The notes: generated from the sequence alone by a model not told the origin. 64,000 nucleotides of DNA from Zymoseptoria tritici IPO323 (GCF_000219625.1 NC_018209.1:1488001-1552000), one strand, 5' to 3'; positions 22,052-33,472 are shown, counted from the first letter of the stretch. A program made the numbers and translations.

Positions 22052-24122
22052 ATGGCTCCGGCGCCACCATATACGGCTTGCAACAACTGTCACGCCGGCC
22101 ACACCTTTTGCGATAAAGAAAGACCCGAATGCGGCAGATGTCGTGCGTCCGGGAAGCCCAATTGCACCTACCCGCTGCAGAAAAAGGATAGTGCATCGCC
22201 AGCGGCATCGTCAGCGCACCAAGTCAAGAGTAGCTCCATCAGCACGCCGCAGGTAGATGTATCGAAGACGATACAGCCACGCCGCGAGACCATGCCCGCC
22301 GAAAAGCCTGCACCCGGGTCCGTGGGCACTCCGTCAGCCTCAAACGGAAAGCGTGCAAGATCACCCGATTCAACCATCGAGTCTACCGCGAACAACGATC
22401 GAGCGAAAAGACCAGCACATGGCTGCTTCGATGCAGAGCGAGAGGCTCGAACACCCATGCTCCTATTCGGCCATGCCGCGAAACAAAGACAGATGGAAGA
22501 AGTGAACTTTGACGAAGGGAAGCTGGACTTCGACGGTCTGGATCCTCACTTAGGCCAGCGCCTGTTGGACATGCACTGGAAACGTCAACACCATACATAC
22601 CTCGTCGTCTACAGACCAGCTTTTACGCGAGACATGGCCTGCGCGGGACCATACTTCTCCAAAACTCTGCTGAACGCAATCTATTTCGGCGCAGCAAGTC
22701 TCGCAGGGGAGTTTCGCAAGGACCCTTACGATCCGCAGACAGCTGGATGGCACTTCCGGGAGCGAGTCCGTGTACTAGTCAGAGACGCCATGGAGAAGAG
22801 CGACATCACCACCATCCAGGCTCTCCTACTGATGACCGACTCTATGTTTGCCATGGGTGATAGACAAAGCATCGACACGGCTTGGCTGTACGCTGGCTAT
22901 GCAGTCTGCATGATCAAGAAGCTTGGGTTGCATATCGACGTTACAAAGAGGCCGAACGTCATGAATCTGAAAGAGGAGGACTTGGAAATACGTCGCCGGG
23001 TATTTTGGAGTGCATTTGTGATCGACAAATTGCACTCGATGTATCAAGGTCAGGCGCCCCTGTTGCCACACTCTCAGTGCGATGTTCCCATTCTCTTCCA
23101 GGATGACTACGAAGAGCTGGAGCGATGGATACCTATGACTCACGAAATCAGTCGCTGTCCAGGCTACCGTACTCGCAGTGTGTCGACTTTCACGCATCTA
23201 TGCAAGCTTGCAGTCATTATGAACGAGATCCTCGAGCGGTTCTACGACCCGAAGGGCGCAGAGCACGAGGCGGAAGCTTCTGATCGAGCAGTGACCTCGA
23301 TCGACAAGCAGCTGACCGACTGGGCCCGTCAGCTTCCAAAGCATCTTAAAGGGCGTGAACCAGATTGGATACTGCCTTCGCATGTCATGTCTCTCGGGTA
23401 AGACGATCCGCCGCTTCTTTGATCGACCACGCTGACTATCAGCCAGGCTATTGAGCCACGTCGTGCGACTCCTGCTCCATAGGCCATTCACCCGTCGCGA
23501 CCATCTTCTACCAGCAGCCTGGACAAAAGGCGTCTCGAGGGATCGTTGCTGTGATTTCGCAAAGAAGATCGACGATTATCACAAATGGGCTCATCGGTCA
23601 CTGGACAAAATACGTCTCCCTTTCCTCAATACATACGCATTATACGCCGCGGCCATTACGACTCCTGCTCTTCCACCGGACGAGTTCACGATGACGCAAC
23701 GGGCCATTGAGCGATACAACTCTTGCGCAGCTCTGCTCCGACAGCAAAGCACTATCAATCCTGCTGCGCGCAAGGCTCGCGACATCGTCGATCGTCTGGA
23801 ACGTTTCCTCACGACTGCAGGTCCGAGAGGGACATGCACGCACCGAGCAGGTCCTGCTTACGGCGATGCTCTACTAGGTAAGAACTCCAAGCTTGAAGCA
23901 ACGGACTCGAGAATGTTGTCTGATGATTGTACAGATGCTGTGGAAGGTAGCTCCGCCGGCCAAGCAAGCGAAGAGAACATCACCGTCGCGCGACCTCAGC
24001 GCCAGTTGTCTTTGACGGATGCTTCGGCTTCAGGACATCTTGACCGGGCAGTTGAAGAGATGCAGGATCTTGATCTCAGGATCTTCGGCCTCAGTGATCC
24101 TGATTACAACCCGGAGTTCTGA
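22052..24122 (+). CDS. Zn2Cys6 fungal transcription factor with MHR domain
   Basis: Starts at ATG 22052 (MAPAPPYTACNNCHAGHTFC). The six zinc-binding cysteines are C10, C13, C20, C27, C30 and C38, spacing C-x2-C-x6-C-x6-C-x2-C-x7-C. A Ser/Pro-rich linker follows, then the fungal-specific middle homology region ('YFSKTLLNAIYFGAASLAGE', 'TTIQALLLMTDSMFAMG', 'AWLYAGYAVCMIKKLGLHID', 'EIRRRVFWSAFVIDKLHSMY'). A 49-nt intron (23398-23446, GTAAGA..CAG) joins it in frame to 'LLSHVVRLLLHRPFTRRDHL'. A second, 57-nt segment (23878-23934, GTAAGA..ACAG) looks like an intron but is a multiple of three and open, so about 673 or 654 aa are possible. Target genes are unknown; the nearest metabolic neighbour is trehalase. 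Confidence 0.92.
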
Positions 24123-25097
24123 GGTTACTGAGCTGCGGAGGGACCCTTTGCTTCGAAAAATTTATCGCTCTTGTCACCTGCTTCAGTTGACTGTCGGACC
24201 TGTTCTACTGTTGATTGGGCCTCGATGGACCCCTTGCTTATGCGCACCACTTTCGAACTGGGCCATGGGGTATGTCTGCGCATATATTCTTTGTCGCTTG
24301 TTGCCACGCTGAAAATTCCCTCGACGAATCGACGAAGGGCCATAGTCCTCGCAAGTCGCAAATCAATCGATCAGGGTGCCTGGTAGTCTTATCAGCCTTC
24401 CATTCTCGCGGTCCTGATAGACGTGCCTTGTAGCTTCGAGACGTTGCTGAATGATGTTCTACTACTCCTGCTTCGTGTTACTGGGAAGTAGGTAGTGGAT
24501 TTCTACACCCGTGGACTCGGAGTAGTCTTCCTTCCGCACGACCTTTGAACGACCCGCACGAAGGGTTGGCCTAGTGAATTTGCAGAGATCGCGTGTCAAG
24601 TAGAACCGAACAGCTCACCGCGGCGACGGGTCGGCACAGTGCTCCAGCTGGAGAGTAGAGAAGGGGGGTCTTGCAGATGGACGTCGTCTAGAGACGGAGA
24701 GGACTGCTCACATCGTCCTCAAGGTGGGTATATGTCAAGTCTCTTCGTGGGATGAGTGAAGAGAGGTGTGGGATCTGGTGCGAACACTCATCATCTATGA
24801 TTTTGGAAATGCTTCAATAGTGGTGCTGATGGCTTGGCGGCATGATGATGGATGCAATGGTACGGTTCACGAGGAAGACAATGGAGTCAGAGTAGAGAAG
24901 AGAAGTGAGGTGGTTTTACAATGCATTTCATTCCATGTCATGTTCTCATGGATATCGTGGCAGCGCACACTAGGCCCGTGATTTCTCATAACTCCAAGAA
25001 GACTGCCCAAAAACAAGCTCGAAGTCCCAAACGCCTACTTGTTCACGGCTGCCATCGCCTTTCGAACCATCCTTGCCTCCTTCGTCGCCACAGCCAT
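24123..25097. other. Intergenic region, no supported gene
   Basis: Untranslated or spacer DNA between convergently transcribed genes. Only short unconserved ORFs are seen. Confidence 0.55.
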
Positions 25098-25989
25098 CTA
25101 CCACGGCCTCGCAACAGCCTGCACTCGATCACGACAGTCCTGATCCCACCGATGCGTCGAAGCACCAGCAGGAAGAACATTCAACCTCTGGCCCGGAGCA
25201 CTCGGCGGTGCGCAGTGGTTGACAGGGTTATTCACGATGCTCAACACATCGTCCGTGGTGTACTGGTCGGCCACACCATGATAAAGAGCCCACCGGATGG
25301 CCGCGGTGAAAGGTCCAGCATCCTCACCACTCGGGTGCTCGACTACACCATGCGCGACTTGCGCAAGTGTTGCGGTGGGAAGAGGGCGCACGCTACTGGG
25401 TGGCAGGACTGGTGGGTTGGCGCGCGAGATGTCGTACAGCGCCTGATTCGCGGCGGCGCTGCCCTGGTTCGTGAACGGTTGGAAATCGGGATGGCCGCGC
25501 CACTGCACGTCCGAGGCGGAGAAGTTGTGAATGCCGTACTTCTCGTTGCCGGCGGTGCCAATTTGTTGGCGCATGGACTGGGCGCGCTTGGTGAAGGTGT
25601 CTTGATCGTACGCGTCGCGTGCGATCAGTTGCGCTTTGGCGATTTGGGCGAGGTTCCAGCCGTTTCCTGGAGGTGAGTTAGTAGTTGAGTGCTTCGCTGG
25701 GCGAGAGTGGTCACGAACGATGGTAGCGGAACATGATCTCTGGGTAGGTGGTGTGGTGCGGGAAGTATGTAGCGATCTCGCGAGTGGACATCGTGCAGGG
25801 AGGGAATGGGTGGCCGCGAGGGACAGCGCTCTCGATCTTGCTGTCGGTAGAAGACATGATGGTAGTACGCTTCTTTGTAGGGTGGTTTGATTGTGGTATA
25901 GCGGTCGATGAGAGGTGGAGGCGAGGTTGGTTTGGTGCTTGGTTGTTGGAGCGAGGAGTTGAATGTGTCGGAGTGGATGAAGAAGACAT
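25098..25989 (-). CDS. Unknown protein, two exons
   Basis: Exon 1 (25989-25719) starts MSSSSTPTHSTPRSNN, and exon 2 (25666-25098) continues in frame after a 52-nt intron. The junction reads 'MFRYHRNGWNLAQIAKAQLIAR', about 279 aa in all. The intron donor is GTTCGT, unusual but also used by the dioxygenase at 34 kb; the branch (CTAAC) and acceptor (CCAG) are normal. A TATATAA stands about 40 bp before the start. A second in-frame ATG at 25857 is possible. The first 45 residues are Ser/Pro/Thr-rich; the rest is soluble, with 'QWRGHPDFQPFTNQG' and 'FTAAIRWALYHGVADQYTTD'. I do not recognise a family. Confidence 0.65.
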
Positions 25990-26144
25990 GGTGTAAGTTG
26001 GAAAAGAAGTTTATATAAGCAAAGTGCAAGAGATCCCGTAGAGCACGGACGTCGAGGTCGTTAGCGGCCGCTTTTCACCCAGGTTGGCTTGTCGAGGCAC
26101 GAGTATAGACGGGCTTTCTGGACAATCAGAAGCGAGAGGCTCGG

Positions 26145-26192
26145 GTGAAGGCGGAGGGGGCAGAGTGAAGGCGGAGGGGGCAGAGTGAAGGA
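26145..26192. repeat. 20-bp tandem repeat, two copies plus a partial
   Basis: GTGAAGGCGGAGGGGGCAGA occurs twice head-to-tail (26145-26164, 26165-26184), followed by GTGAAGGA. It lies in non-coding DNA just upstream of the two-exon unknown gene. Confidence 0.85.
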
Positions 26193-26866
26193 GGGGAGGG
26201 GTAGTTGAGTAGGGATTTGTTGTATTGTTTTCGAACGAGGACTGAACGGCAAGATAGTTGTACTGGTTCACAGCATGGATGAGTTGCTTTGATCAAGGTG
26301 TACTACCACAAGCCGCGGGACTGCTCATATATTGATAACATGTTTGCCTGTACTCCCCATCGCCTCAAAGAACAGCATGTTCTCCAACCTAGAGCAAGCT
26401 GCATAGCCAGAACACTTTGCTACAATCCAAAAGACGTCTAGCCAACATGTGCATTGGACAATCAATGCATTCGCAGCTTTCCTGCGTCAGAGCAATCCAT
26501 TACCGGCATTCACTCTTTCAATGGCACGGGAAGATCATTCGTCCACCGGCACTCCTACCATGCGTGAATACTAGGTATTGTGTGCTGACGGGAATACATA
26601 GACTGGGGGTCAGCCGCGATTCGTCAACCCCTGATCACGATGTGCCAGTATCTAGCGGCATGTATCAAGGAACCTGTTCTCGCTACAATTACAGGCAAAG
26701 GGAGTTTCCATTCAATGCTTCAATTAGGAACAAAGGTAAGCCTGGAACATCGACGCAAGCGACTTGGAATGGCTTTGACATTGTCTCTCTCTTTGTCAAC
26801 CCCTGTCGGTAAGCAAAACTTACCAAGCAAAGCGAACAAGCAAACAATCGTCATCCAGAAAGCAAC

Positions 26867-27202
26867 ATGAGGCCGACAACAGTTGCTGTATTGCGACAGG
26901 TATCGTCGAAGGGAAGTCCTACCGTCAGACTTTGCTCCGGCTTCTTCACGCCGAACACCACCTACAGCCAGCGGCTCAATGACAACGTTGGTAATGACTT
27001 TCAGCCTACGATCTTGAGAGAAACGATCAACCTAACAAATCAAGACAAGAATTCAAAGGCAAAAGAAGCGCCTCTGCAGTTCTCACCAGCCGGATACACA
27101 TTCTGGATGACTGGATCGCACTATGCTTGGAACAGCGATCCTGCTCAAGGTGACGAAGGAATTTGGAAGACGGTCAACGATGGGGACATAAGATTTAAAT
27201 AG
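26867..27202 (+). CDS. Possible small protein, 111 aa
   Basis: An ORF from ATG 26867 (AGCAACATGA) to a TAG at 27200-27202. It begins MRPTTVAVLRQVSSKG and contains 'PLQFSPAGYTFWMTGSHYAW'. No domain, signal peptide or splice evidence. It ends about 90 bp from the convergent paralog 1. It may be a real small gene, part of a spliced gene, or chance. Confidence 0.3.
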   Translation: MRPTTVAVLRQVSSKGSPTVRLCSGFFTPNTTYSQRLNDNVGNDFQPTILRETINLTNQDKNSKAKEAPLQFSPAGYTFWMTGSHYAWNSDPAQGDEGIWKTVNDGDIRFK

Positions 27203-27289
27203 TCCTATCGCAACGCAATATTGAGCAAGCCATACTATATCTGCTCCATTCCAACTCTTCTCGACGACACTTCGGTATGCTTCGTCAAC

Positions 27290-29143
27290 CTAGTCCACGT
27301 CCATCTCAAGCCCTTCCTCAAAATACCCAACATCAGTATCGTCGATGTCCGATGGTACTTCCTTGTACTCACCATCTTCGTCCATGTCTGGCTTCTCCTC
27401 CTCTTCATCGTGCACCTCGACATACTCTCCTCCTTCGAATTTGATCGCACTCGGAAGTTTCCTTCTCTGCCTCCTCGAACGCAGAGCCCGCCCTCCAACT
27501 TCATTCCCTCCAGTCCCAACATCCTCATCCCCCTCCTCCTGAATCGTCTCCAACCTCTCCACCCTCCTGATTCCGTCCCGCATCCTCCCTCCATTCCTAC
27601 CCATCTTCACCACACCAACACTGACCCCATTCCCCTTCCTCTCCCGATTAAACCTCCTCCTCGCCTCAGCATACTTCTCTCTGTCAGACCCATACTTGTC
27701 CTTCAACGCCTTGGTAATGCGTTTTGTGTAGAGGTTGTGAGACAATTTCTTCGTTGATTGCGCGTTGCACCGTTCAGCGATCTCGGTGTTGCTGTAGGAC
27801 CTTGCGAGGCGGAGGATGAGGTTGCCGACGATGTATTTGGGATCGATGGCGCCGGAGAGGATTTCTTCGTTGGTGAGTGAGTCGAGCTGGGTGGTAGTGG
27901 GCTGACCGTTGATCTGGCGTGGGATGATCGGGTTTCGGGTTGTTTTCGGTGCTCGTGGCGGTGTTTGCTGGTATGGCTCTTGTTCTGCTTGAAGAGGTCG
28001 ATCGGGAGTTGAGTGCGAGATGGAAGTGGTCGGGGAGGTTGTGTTCTCGAACCAGCCCGGGTGGTGGCCGAGTTGGGTGAAGAGTTGGGATCGATCGGTG
28101 AGAGAGTTGAGATTGGTCGTCTGGTCGAAATGAGGATTGTCGTAGCCGTACTGCGGATAGGTGGAAAGATAGTTGCCGCCATTGTCGAACATACTGAAGT
28201 CTCCATACCCTGGTAAATTGGCAGCGCTGGTGTAGATGTTGGTGTTGGGCATGGAGTCGAAGAACCGTTCTGGTTGATACATTTCGGCGGTTGCCAAGTC
28301 GTCCATGAGTTGCTGAGGCTCTGCTTGGTGGCCTGCGGTATGCTCCGAATAAGGCTGGTATATCAGGCCTTGATACTGCTGTTGTGCTAGAGAGCTTTGA
28401 ACACTCTCACGAGGCAGATCGACTCTCTTTGACTGTAGCTGAGGGTCAATTGCAGTCTCGTACGGCTCTGCCAGCTCTTCGTTGTTCGCTGCAGGGTCGA
28501 GTGCTTCTCGACGAGACATGAAGCCTCTCCAGCTCTCTTCAATCGCCATTGCCCCACGAACATCAGTCGTACACTCACGAAACAGCCACATTGTGTCTGT
28601 GGCAGCCTTCTCGACATCCGACGAGAAGAGATAGACATGATGCTCATCATCAAAATCCAGCTTGCTGAGTATGCCGACTTGACAGACATGGCCCTTGCCG
28701 TGAAGTCTCTGGTGCACTTTCAACGCACCCAGAGTCTTGTGTATGTCCAATTCCTTGAGGCTGAACGGCGGATTAACTTGATGCCGAAGGTCGATTGGAT
28801 GAGTCCAATCTTCTGGTCTGATGCCTCTCGAGGCCTGGTAAGTCGCAGATCGTTTCGGCAGCTCCATCGTGTCTCTGAGACTCGGTAGAGCATCTTTCAA
28901 GCGCAGAGACTCCAGCGATGTCGCCAATACTTCTCCTGCATTCTGTGGCTTGCTGAGCTGTACAATCAGGTCTTCTTGTTGGACAGCCTTTTGCAGCTCC
29001 GATATCGCAGATCTTCTTCCTTTGAGGATGATGGCTGGACCTGGCTTGCCGAAGATCCTGTCGTGTGGTACTGTGCGTGTTGCAATATCGTCATTGTTGC
29101 TTGCTGCCGGATCTCCTCGCTGTGGTGGTGGCGGGTTGTTCAT
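27290..29143 (-). CDS. Paralog 1 of an unrecognised 'IGIT/ILSG' family
   Basis: A single exon of 617 aa starting at ATG 29143. The three family modules are present but divergent. The N-module is 'IILKGRRSAISELQKAVQQE'. The middle module is 'GHVCQVGILSKLDFDDEHHV' followed by 'ATDTMWLFRECTTD'. The C-module is 'LTNEEILSGAIDPKYIVGNL', 'ILRLARSYSNTEIAERCNAQ', then 'LYTKRITKALKDKY'. In this copy the C-module looks most like a helix-turn-helix ('SNTEIAERCN'). A long Gln/Tyr/Pro-rich linker separates middle and C modules, the longest in the family. The tail is basic (RALRSRRQRRKLP) then very acidic, and includes 'AIKFEGG', a psi-K-x-E site. Nuclear localisation and DNA binding are inference. Head-to-tail with paralog 2. 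Confidence 0.8.
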   Translation of the reverse strand: MNNPPPPQRGDPAASNNDDIATRTVPHDRIFGKPGPAIILKGRRSAISELQKAVQQEDLIVQLSKPQNAGEVLATSLESLRLKDALPSLRDTMELPKRSATYQASRGIRPEDWTHPIDLRHQVNPPFSLKELDIHKTLGALKVHQRLHGKGHVCQVGILSKLDFDDEHHVYLFSSDVEKAATDTMWLFRECTTDVRGAMAIEESWRGFMSRREALDPAANNEELAEPYETAIDPQLQSKRVDLPRESVQSSLAQQQYQGLIYQPYSEHTAGHQAEPQQLMDDLATAEMYQPERFFDSMPNTNIYTSAANLPGYGDFSMFDNGGNYLSTYPQYGYDNPHFDQTTNLNSLTDRSQLFTQLGHHPGWFENTTSPTTSISHSTPDRPLQAEQEPYQQTPPRAPKTTRNPIIPRQINGQPTTTQLDSLTNEEILSGAIDPKYIVGNLILRLARSYSNTEIAERCNAQSTKKLSHNLYTKRITKALKDKYGSDREKYAEARRRFNRERKGNGVSVGVVKMGRNGGRMRDGIRRVERLETIQEEGDEDVGTGGNEVGGRALRSRRQRRKLPSAIKFEGGEYVEVHDEEEEKPDMDEDGEYKEVPSDIDDTDVGYFEEGLEMDVD

Positions 29144-29624
29144 GGTGGCTGGGCTAGGAAGTCACAAGAGGGGTGGAGAGGCAGTACTTTGAGCGACGCG
29201 CTGTAGATTGCACTGCTTGAGAGATGAGCAGGTGGCTGACTGGCCATCATCTAGGCTGGTTTTGTCGCAAGAGTTGGAGAAAGGTGTTTGCTGTACCAAG
29301 ACAATGGCATTGACGAGCGATGTCTCGGCCGCGGACAACAAAGGCAAGAAGTTTCGGCTGCCGACCAGGACCTGCTGCAGGTCTCGAGGTCGATGTGGAA
29401 CATCCTGCGAGACAGCGGGGAGGTGAGACATGTGAACATGGACAATGGAAGGGAAGAAAGAAGAGACTTCGGGTCTCGTATTGTAGTACATTCCTTGAAC
29501 TTTTGAGAAGCCATTCTCGGTGCAAGGGAAGCTATTGAACGCAACAGAAAATCATCGCGATGGTATACAGCGCATAACTTTTGAACCACCCATCGCTGAA
29601 AACAAAATCTCTTCATCTCCTGTC

Positions 29625-30737
29625 CTACTCTCCATCGCTCTCCATCTTCACGTCGCCGTCCAACTCGCTGTAGTCACCGCTGAAGCCATCCTCCTTCGAT
29701 GCACCTGCGGTCGGCATCTCGCTGTCCCAATCCTCCAAGACCTCTCCCTTCACGTCATCCTCGTCATCCTCACCATCTTCCACGTAATCCTCATCCTCTT
29801 CCTCCTCCACCTTCCGCTTCACCCCGGAGTTACCAAGGCGCACATCCTTCGTGCCCAACTCCTCACGCTTCCCGTCGAACTCAAGACGTGCATCCTTGTA
29901 GGTGACCCCATTCCGCACCGCATCCCACTTCGCCGCCTGCGAGATCAGCTTTGTGATCATATTCGGAGTCCTCGGCTTCATCTTCTCCTTGACGCGCAGC
30001 TCGTTGATCATGTCGGAGAGTTGTGCATTGGTGTAGTGCTTCGCTACACGGAGGAGAAGCTGGCCGAAGATCTCGTCAGGGTGGGCGGCGCCGTCGAGGA
30101 TTTCTGCGCTGGTGAGGTGGGCGTACTTGCAGTACGCGGCGATGTCTTTGTCCGCTGTGTAGATGAAGAGGCGGGTATGCTCGGGACGCGGAGTGGAGTT
30201 GTTTGGGCGGAAGGTGAACGGGGAGAAGGACTCGCTGTAGTTGGCGGGATCGGAGCCGATGAAGATGAAGCGCGCGAGCCAGAGGGTGTTGGTTGCTTTC
30301 TTGTTACGCATCGTCCAGAAGAGCTCGGCTTGTTGGCTGTAGCCTTCTTCGGCGGTGGTGTAGGTGAGGACGCCGAGTTGGAAGATGCGGTGGTGGAAGA
30401 GGTCGTTTGCGGCGTCGAGACCGGCCAACAGCATGTCGATGTTGATCTCGTCGTTGAGGAATGGAGCAGAAATCGTGGTCTGCGCAGGTTCGTTGAGGGG
30501 TTCGGAAGGGTAATTCAAGACCTCAAGGTCTTCGTGTGGTGGGAAGCAGTTGATTCTGCGCAAGCACTGGACGGACTGCTCAACGACTGCATCACCGCTG
30601 AGTGTGCTTGAGGTGTCTGGTGCGAGGCGGTAGTGGTTGCATGCCCGTTGGAGAGAGTCGAGAGCCTCTTCTGTGCCGTGAATGAGAGTGGGCGGGACTG
30701 GATGATCTTTGAGGGAGATCATTCGTGAGGAAGACAT
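29625..30737 (-). CDS. Paralog 2 of the 'IGIT/ILSG' family
   Basis: A single exon of 370 aa from ATG 30737 (MSSSRMISLKDHPVPPTLIH). The N-module is 'LIHGTEEALDSLQRACNHYR'. The middle module is 'FHHRIFQLGVLTYTT' then 'TNTLWLARFIFIG'. The C-module is 'LTSAEILDGAAHPDEIFGQL', 'LLRVAKHYTNAQLSDMINEL', 'MITKLISQAAKWD', 'ARLEFDGKREE'. The linker between middle and C modules is short. The tail is strongly acidic and ends 'DGDVKMESDGE', again a psi-K-x-E motif followed by acids. No intron is needed. It is the most compact full-architecture copy and one of the most divergent. Confidence 0.78.
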   Translation of the reverse strand: MSSSRMISLKDHPVPPTLIHGTEEALDSLQRACNHYRLAPDTSSTLSGDAVVEQSVQCLRRINCFPPHEDLEVLNYPSEPLNEPAQTTISAPFLNDEINIDMLLAGLDAANDLFHHRIFQLGVLTYTTAEEGYSQQAELFWTMRNKKATNTLWLARFIFIGSDPANYSESFSPFTFRPNNSTPRPEHTRLFIYTADKDIAAYCKYAHLTSAEILDGAAHPDEIFGQLLLRVAKHYTNAQLSDMINELRVKEKMKPRTPNMITKLISQAAKWDAVRNGVTYKDARLEFDGKREELGTKDVRLGNSGVKRKVEEEEDEDYVEDGEDDEDDVKGEVLEDWDSEMPTAGASKEDGFSGDYSELDGDVKMESDGE

Positions 30738-32110
30738 CTTGCGCTGTGTGGTTGATGTATCGATGGTGTTGAAGGTATGGTTGTCGAGCTAAGACGGCTG
30801 TAAAGAAGTCGTGAAGGATTGCAGACTTTGATGAAATTGCAAAATGGAATGTTGAGGGATGCGTGTTCTTCGAAAGAAGCGAAGCTCTGTGTAGAATTTA
30901 CGGTGGGTATAACGGGTATTTCTACGCTAGCAGGGATGGATCTGCCATTCACATTCGATATGTGGTTACTCATGGCCTGTGCAATTGATGTTATTGTCCT
31001 CGGATTAGGTACGTAGAATCTCTCGAAGATGACAATGAGACATTGCAGAAACGACCAGGCCGTTCTGTCTGTATTGTTGGCAAGAACGCAGTTACTGTAT
31101 CTTTCATGTGATTGCCAAGCTTCCCCTATTCGAAAGCCTTCCCAGAAGTCTAAAACACCGAGACAAGGCCGATTACCTGAGGCATACAACTCCATTGATT
31201 GATCTTAGCCTGACACTGCTCGTTCCTCATGAACAAGAGGTTGGTACAGTCTTCTTGTCTCACTGTGCGGCGATGTAGGAGTATGAAACAGCTTGGTAAG
31301 AAAAGACGTCGTGGAGGTAGGATTTCTATCTCGTATGATGCCGCCGGATCTTGCCCAAAACGACGTGGGAAAAACACATTTTCTTGTCCAGACGACGTCG
31401 TTTTCATTTGCGACATACTTTGAGACATTGCAACCTTCAGAACTGCTTGCTACTAAAACCGCGGCGCTTCTACCTTTTACGAGACGAATCACTGCAGTAT
31501 GAGCAGGCGAAAGCTATCGTTACATCACCATCGACTGCCTCCGAGAGATTCGCCGGCAAGGTCAAAGCGAGTGGCCAGGATGGAGGATGGGTAGGCATCC
31601 TGCGGACCAGCAGTACCGGAGTTCCTGGTCTACCTTTTGCTATGCCCAGGACCATCGCAAATGACCGACTTCAGACCCGAATGTGCCTCCGCACTTGGAG
31701 TCAGCAGCTCCGCAACTCCGAAGCCTCTCGCATCACGTCTCACGGCACCTCCTCGCCTTGGAATAACGGGATCGACCACACAATGGCAATGTACTGCTCT
31801 GCCTTTGTTGGTCTGAGTTTCCTCCTCTACAACGCCAATGTCCGGACAAAGCCAGCGAGCGTACAATGGCAATGTGTCGAGTCACTACTCATAGCTATGG
31901 CAGATGTGTCGTATAGCCATGCAGGATATATACTACGATGCACTTCACTTGGTATATTCACTTCGACATACTTCACTTGACCTCTCAAAACACACGATCC
32001 TTCCGAGAGCCAACGATCAAGCTCTCAGAACTTCAACGAGACCTACACTCTTGAACAACACTCGTGCAACTCTTCCCAAGCACTCAGAACCGTACACACA
32101 CACTGCAACG
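30738..32110. other. Divergent promoter region between paralog 2 and the RING gene
   Basis: About 1.4 kb. ORFs up to 209 codons occur (for example 31351-31980 on the plus strand) but lack domains, good starts and family support. The stretch before 32111 is probably the 5' leader of the RING gene; its frame is open back to 31904. Confidence 0.5.
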
Positions 32111-33472
32111 ATGGAACGAGACGACTCCGATACGTCGTCCGAGCATAGCGACCGAGCTGCACCAGCAACGGACTCAGGCTTTGCGAGCAGCTATCAGCCC
32201 TTCGTCGAACGTGTCACACGATCTGAGCACAATACCCAGTTCCTCCATGATCTGTGGTTCTACGCCAATCAACAAGACGATGACGATGCTGAAGCCGCGC
32301 CGGACGACCACGAGGATGAAGACACCAGCATGGGAGATGCAGCGAGTGAGGAGACTCAGCGAGAAGATGATCGAGAAGCTTTGCTTCGAGCTGCTGCAGG
32401 GATTCAAGAAGCACTCACCGCAATTCAGACCAGGCTTACGGGCACTACTGCGGCCACTACGGGAGTTCAAGAAACCCTCAATGGCATCAACGCGAGTCTT
32501 CGCCAGGTACAAACGCGCCTTCATCCAAGATTGTCGGACGATGAGGTCCAACAATACCGCACGGAGATTGACACGCTCCAACGTACCAGGAACGAGCTTC
32601 GTATGAACCACGCTATCAGGCTTGCTCCAGACGAAAACATCAACACCGTCACCGTGCAAGACCAATTCAACGTGTACGACATCCTCAGCCGTCAGATCAC
32701 CCTCCGCGAGACCGCAATTCAGACCCGCGTTCCCCTCAATCCTCCAGCCGCACAACTCTCCAGAACAGCTAGTCGACAGGACAACACGATTCCGAGACGC
32801 TTCATGCTGGAGGAGACCGTCCGCGTCGACAGTATAATTCTGCTTCCAGAACGTCTCGGCCTCGGAGTCCTGACTCTCAACGCCCAGGAGAGAACACAGA
32901 TGGGCCGAGTTCTGCACCGTGCAGCCAGGACCGCCGTGTTCTACAACGCTCACGGCGGCACTGAGAGAATGCCGGAGGCTGATCAGTGGAGTGCCAACGA
33001 TGCCATCCAGGAAGGACTCGAGTTTGGCGTACCACTGCCAATCCAGATTGTCCATCGACAAGGCGGGACACGGACGCATGATGGGCAAGTCTTCAACATC
33101 CCGGAGAGCTTCTTCGAAGTCGGCCACGCCAGGGCCACAAACGCTCAAGCGAATCAGTTTCCAGCCATCGCAGTCAGCAACGAGGCAGTACTCATCCACG
33201 GCAACCAGAATGTCGGACTGTTCGATGAGACTCGCTTCGGGCCAGCTCCGGGTCGCCAGGCTGTTCGGACTATGGTAAGGTCGACGGTCACGGAAGAGGA
33301 CTTGGCTGGAGAGGAGCTTTGCTGTGGAATCTGCCGTGAAGACTTCGTGGTGGGTGGAGACTGGGCCACACTCCCTTGTGGTCACCATTTCCACTCTGAT
33401 TGTGTTACCCCTTGGCTGTTGAGCCACGCGGTGAATGGTCGTTGCCCGTACAATTGTCCATCGGCGAGATAG
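32111..33472 (+). CDS. RING-H2 finger protein, probable E3 ubiquitin ligase
   Basis: A single exon of 453 aa. I start at ATG 32111 (MERDDSDTSSEHSDRA), context CAACGATGG. Residues 1-115 are acidic and disordered. About 120-200 is a helical, probably coiled-coil region with the repeated 'GIQEALTAIQTRLTG' / 'GVQETLNGINASLRQVQTRL'. The RING is C-terminal: C405, C408, C423, H425, H428, C431, C445, C449, with the conserved Trp435 after the sixth ligand. The last pair is spaced C-x3-C (CPYNC), not the usual C-x2-C. RING-H2 proteins recruit ubiquitin-conjugating enzymes; the substrate here is unknown. It lies between paralogs 2 and 3. Confidence 0.85.
   Translation: MERDDSDTSSEHSDRAAPATDSGFASSYQPFVERVTRSEHNTQFLHDLWFYANQQDDDDAEAAPDDHEDEDTSMGDAASEETQREDDREALLRAAAGIQEALTAIQTRLTGTTAATTGVQETLNGINASLRQVQTRLHPRLSDDEVQQYRTEIDTLQRTRNELRMNHAIRLAPDENINTVTVQDQFNVYDILSRQITLRETAIQTRVPLNPPAAQLSRTASRQDNTIPRRFMLEETVRVDSIILLPERLGLGVLTLNAQERTQMGRVLHRAARTAVFYNAHGGTERMPEADQWSANDAIQEGLEFGVPLPIQIVHRQGGTRTHDGQVFNIPESFFEVGHARATNAQANQFPAIAVSNEAVLIHGNQNVGLFDETRFGPAPGRQAVRTMVRSTVTEEDLAGEELCCGICREDFVVGGDWATLPCGHHFHSDCVTPWLLSHAVNGRCPYNCPSAR

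Noticed and set aside
31351..31980. 209-codon plus-strand ORF upstream of the RING gene
   Set aside because: It overlaps several ORFs on both strands, lacks any recognisable motif, and lies in a divergent promoter region.
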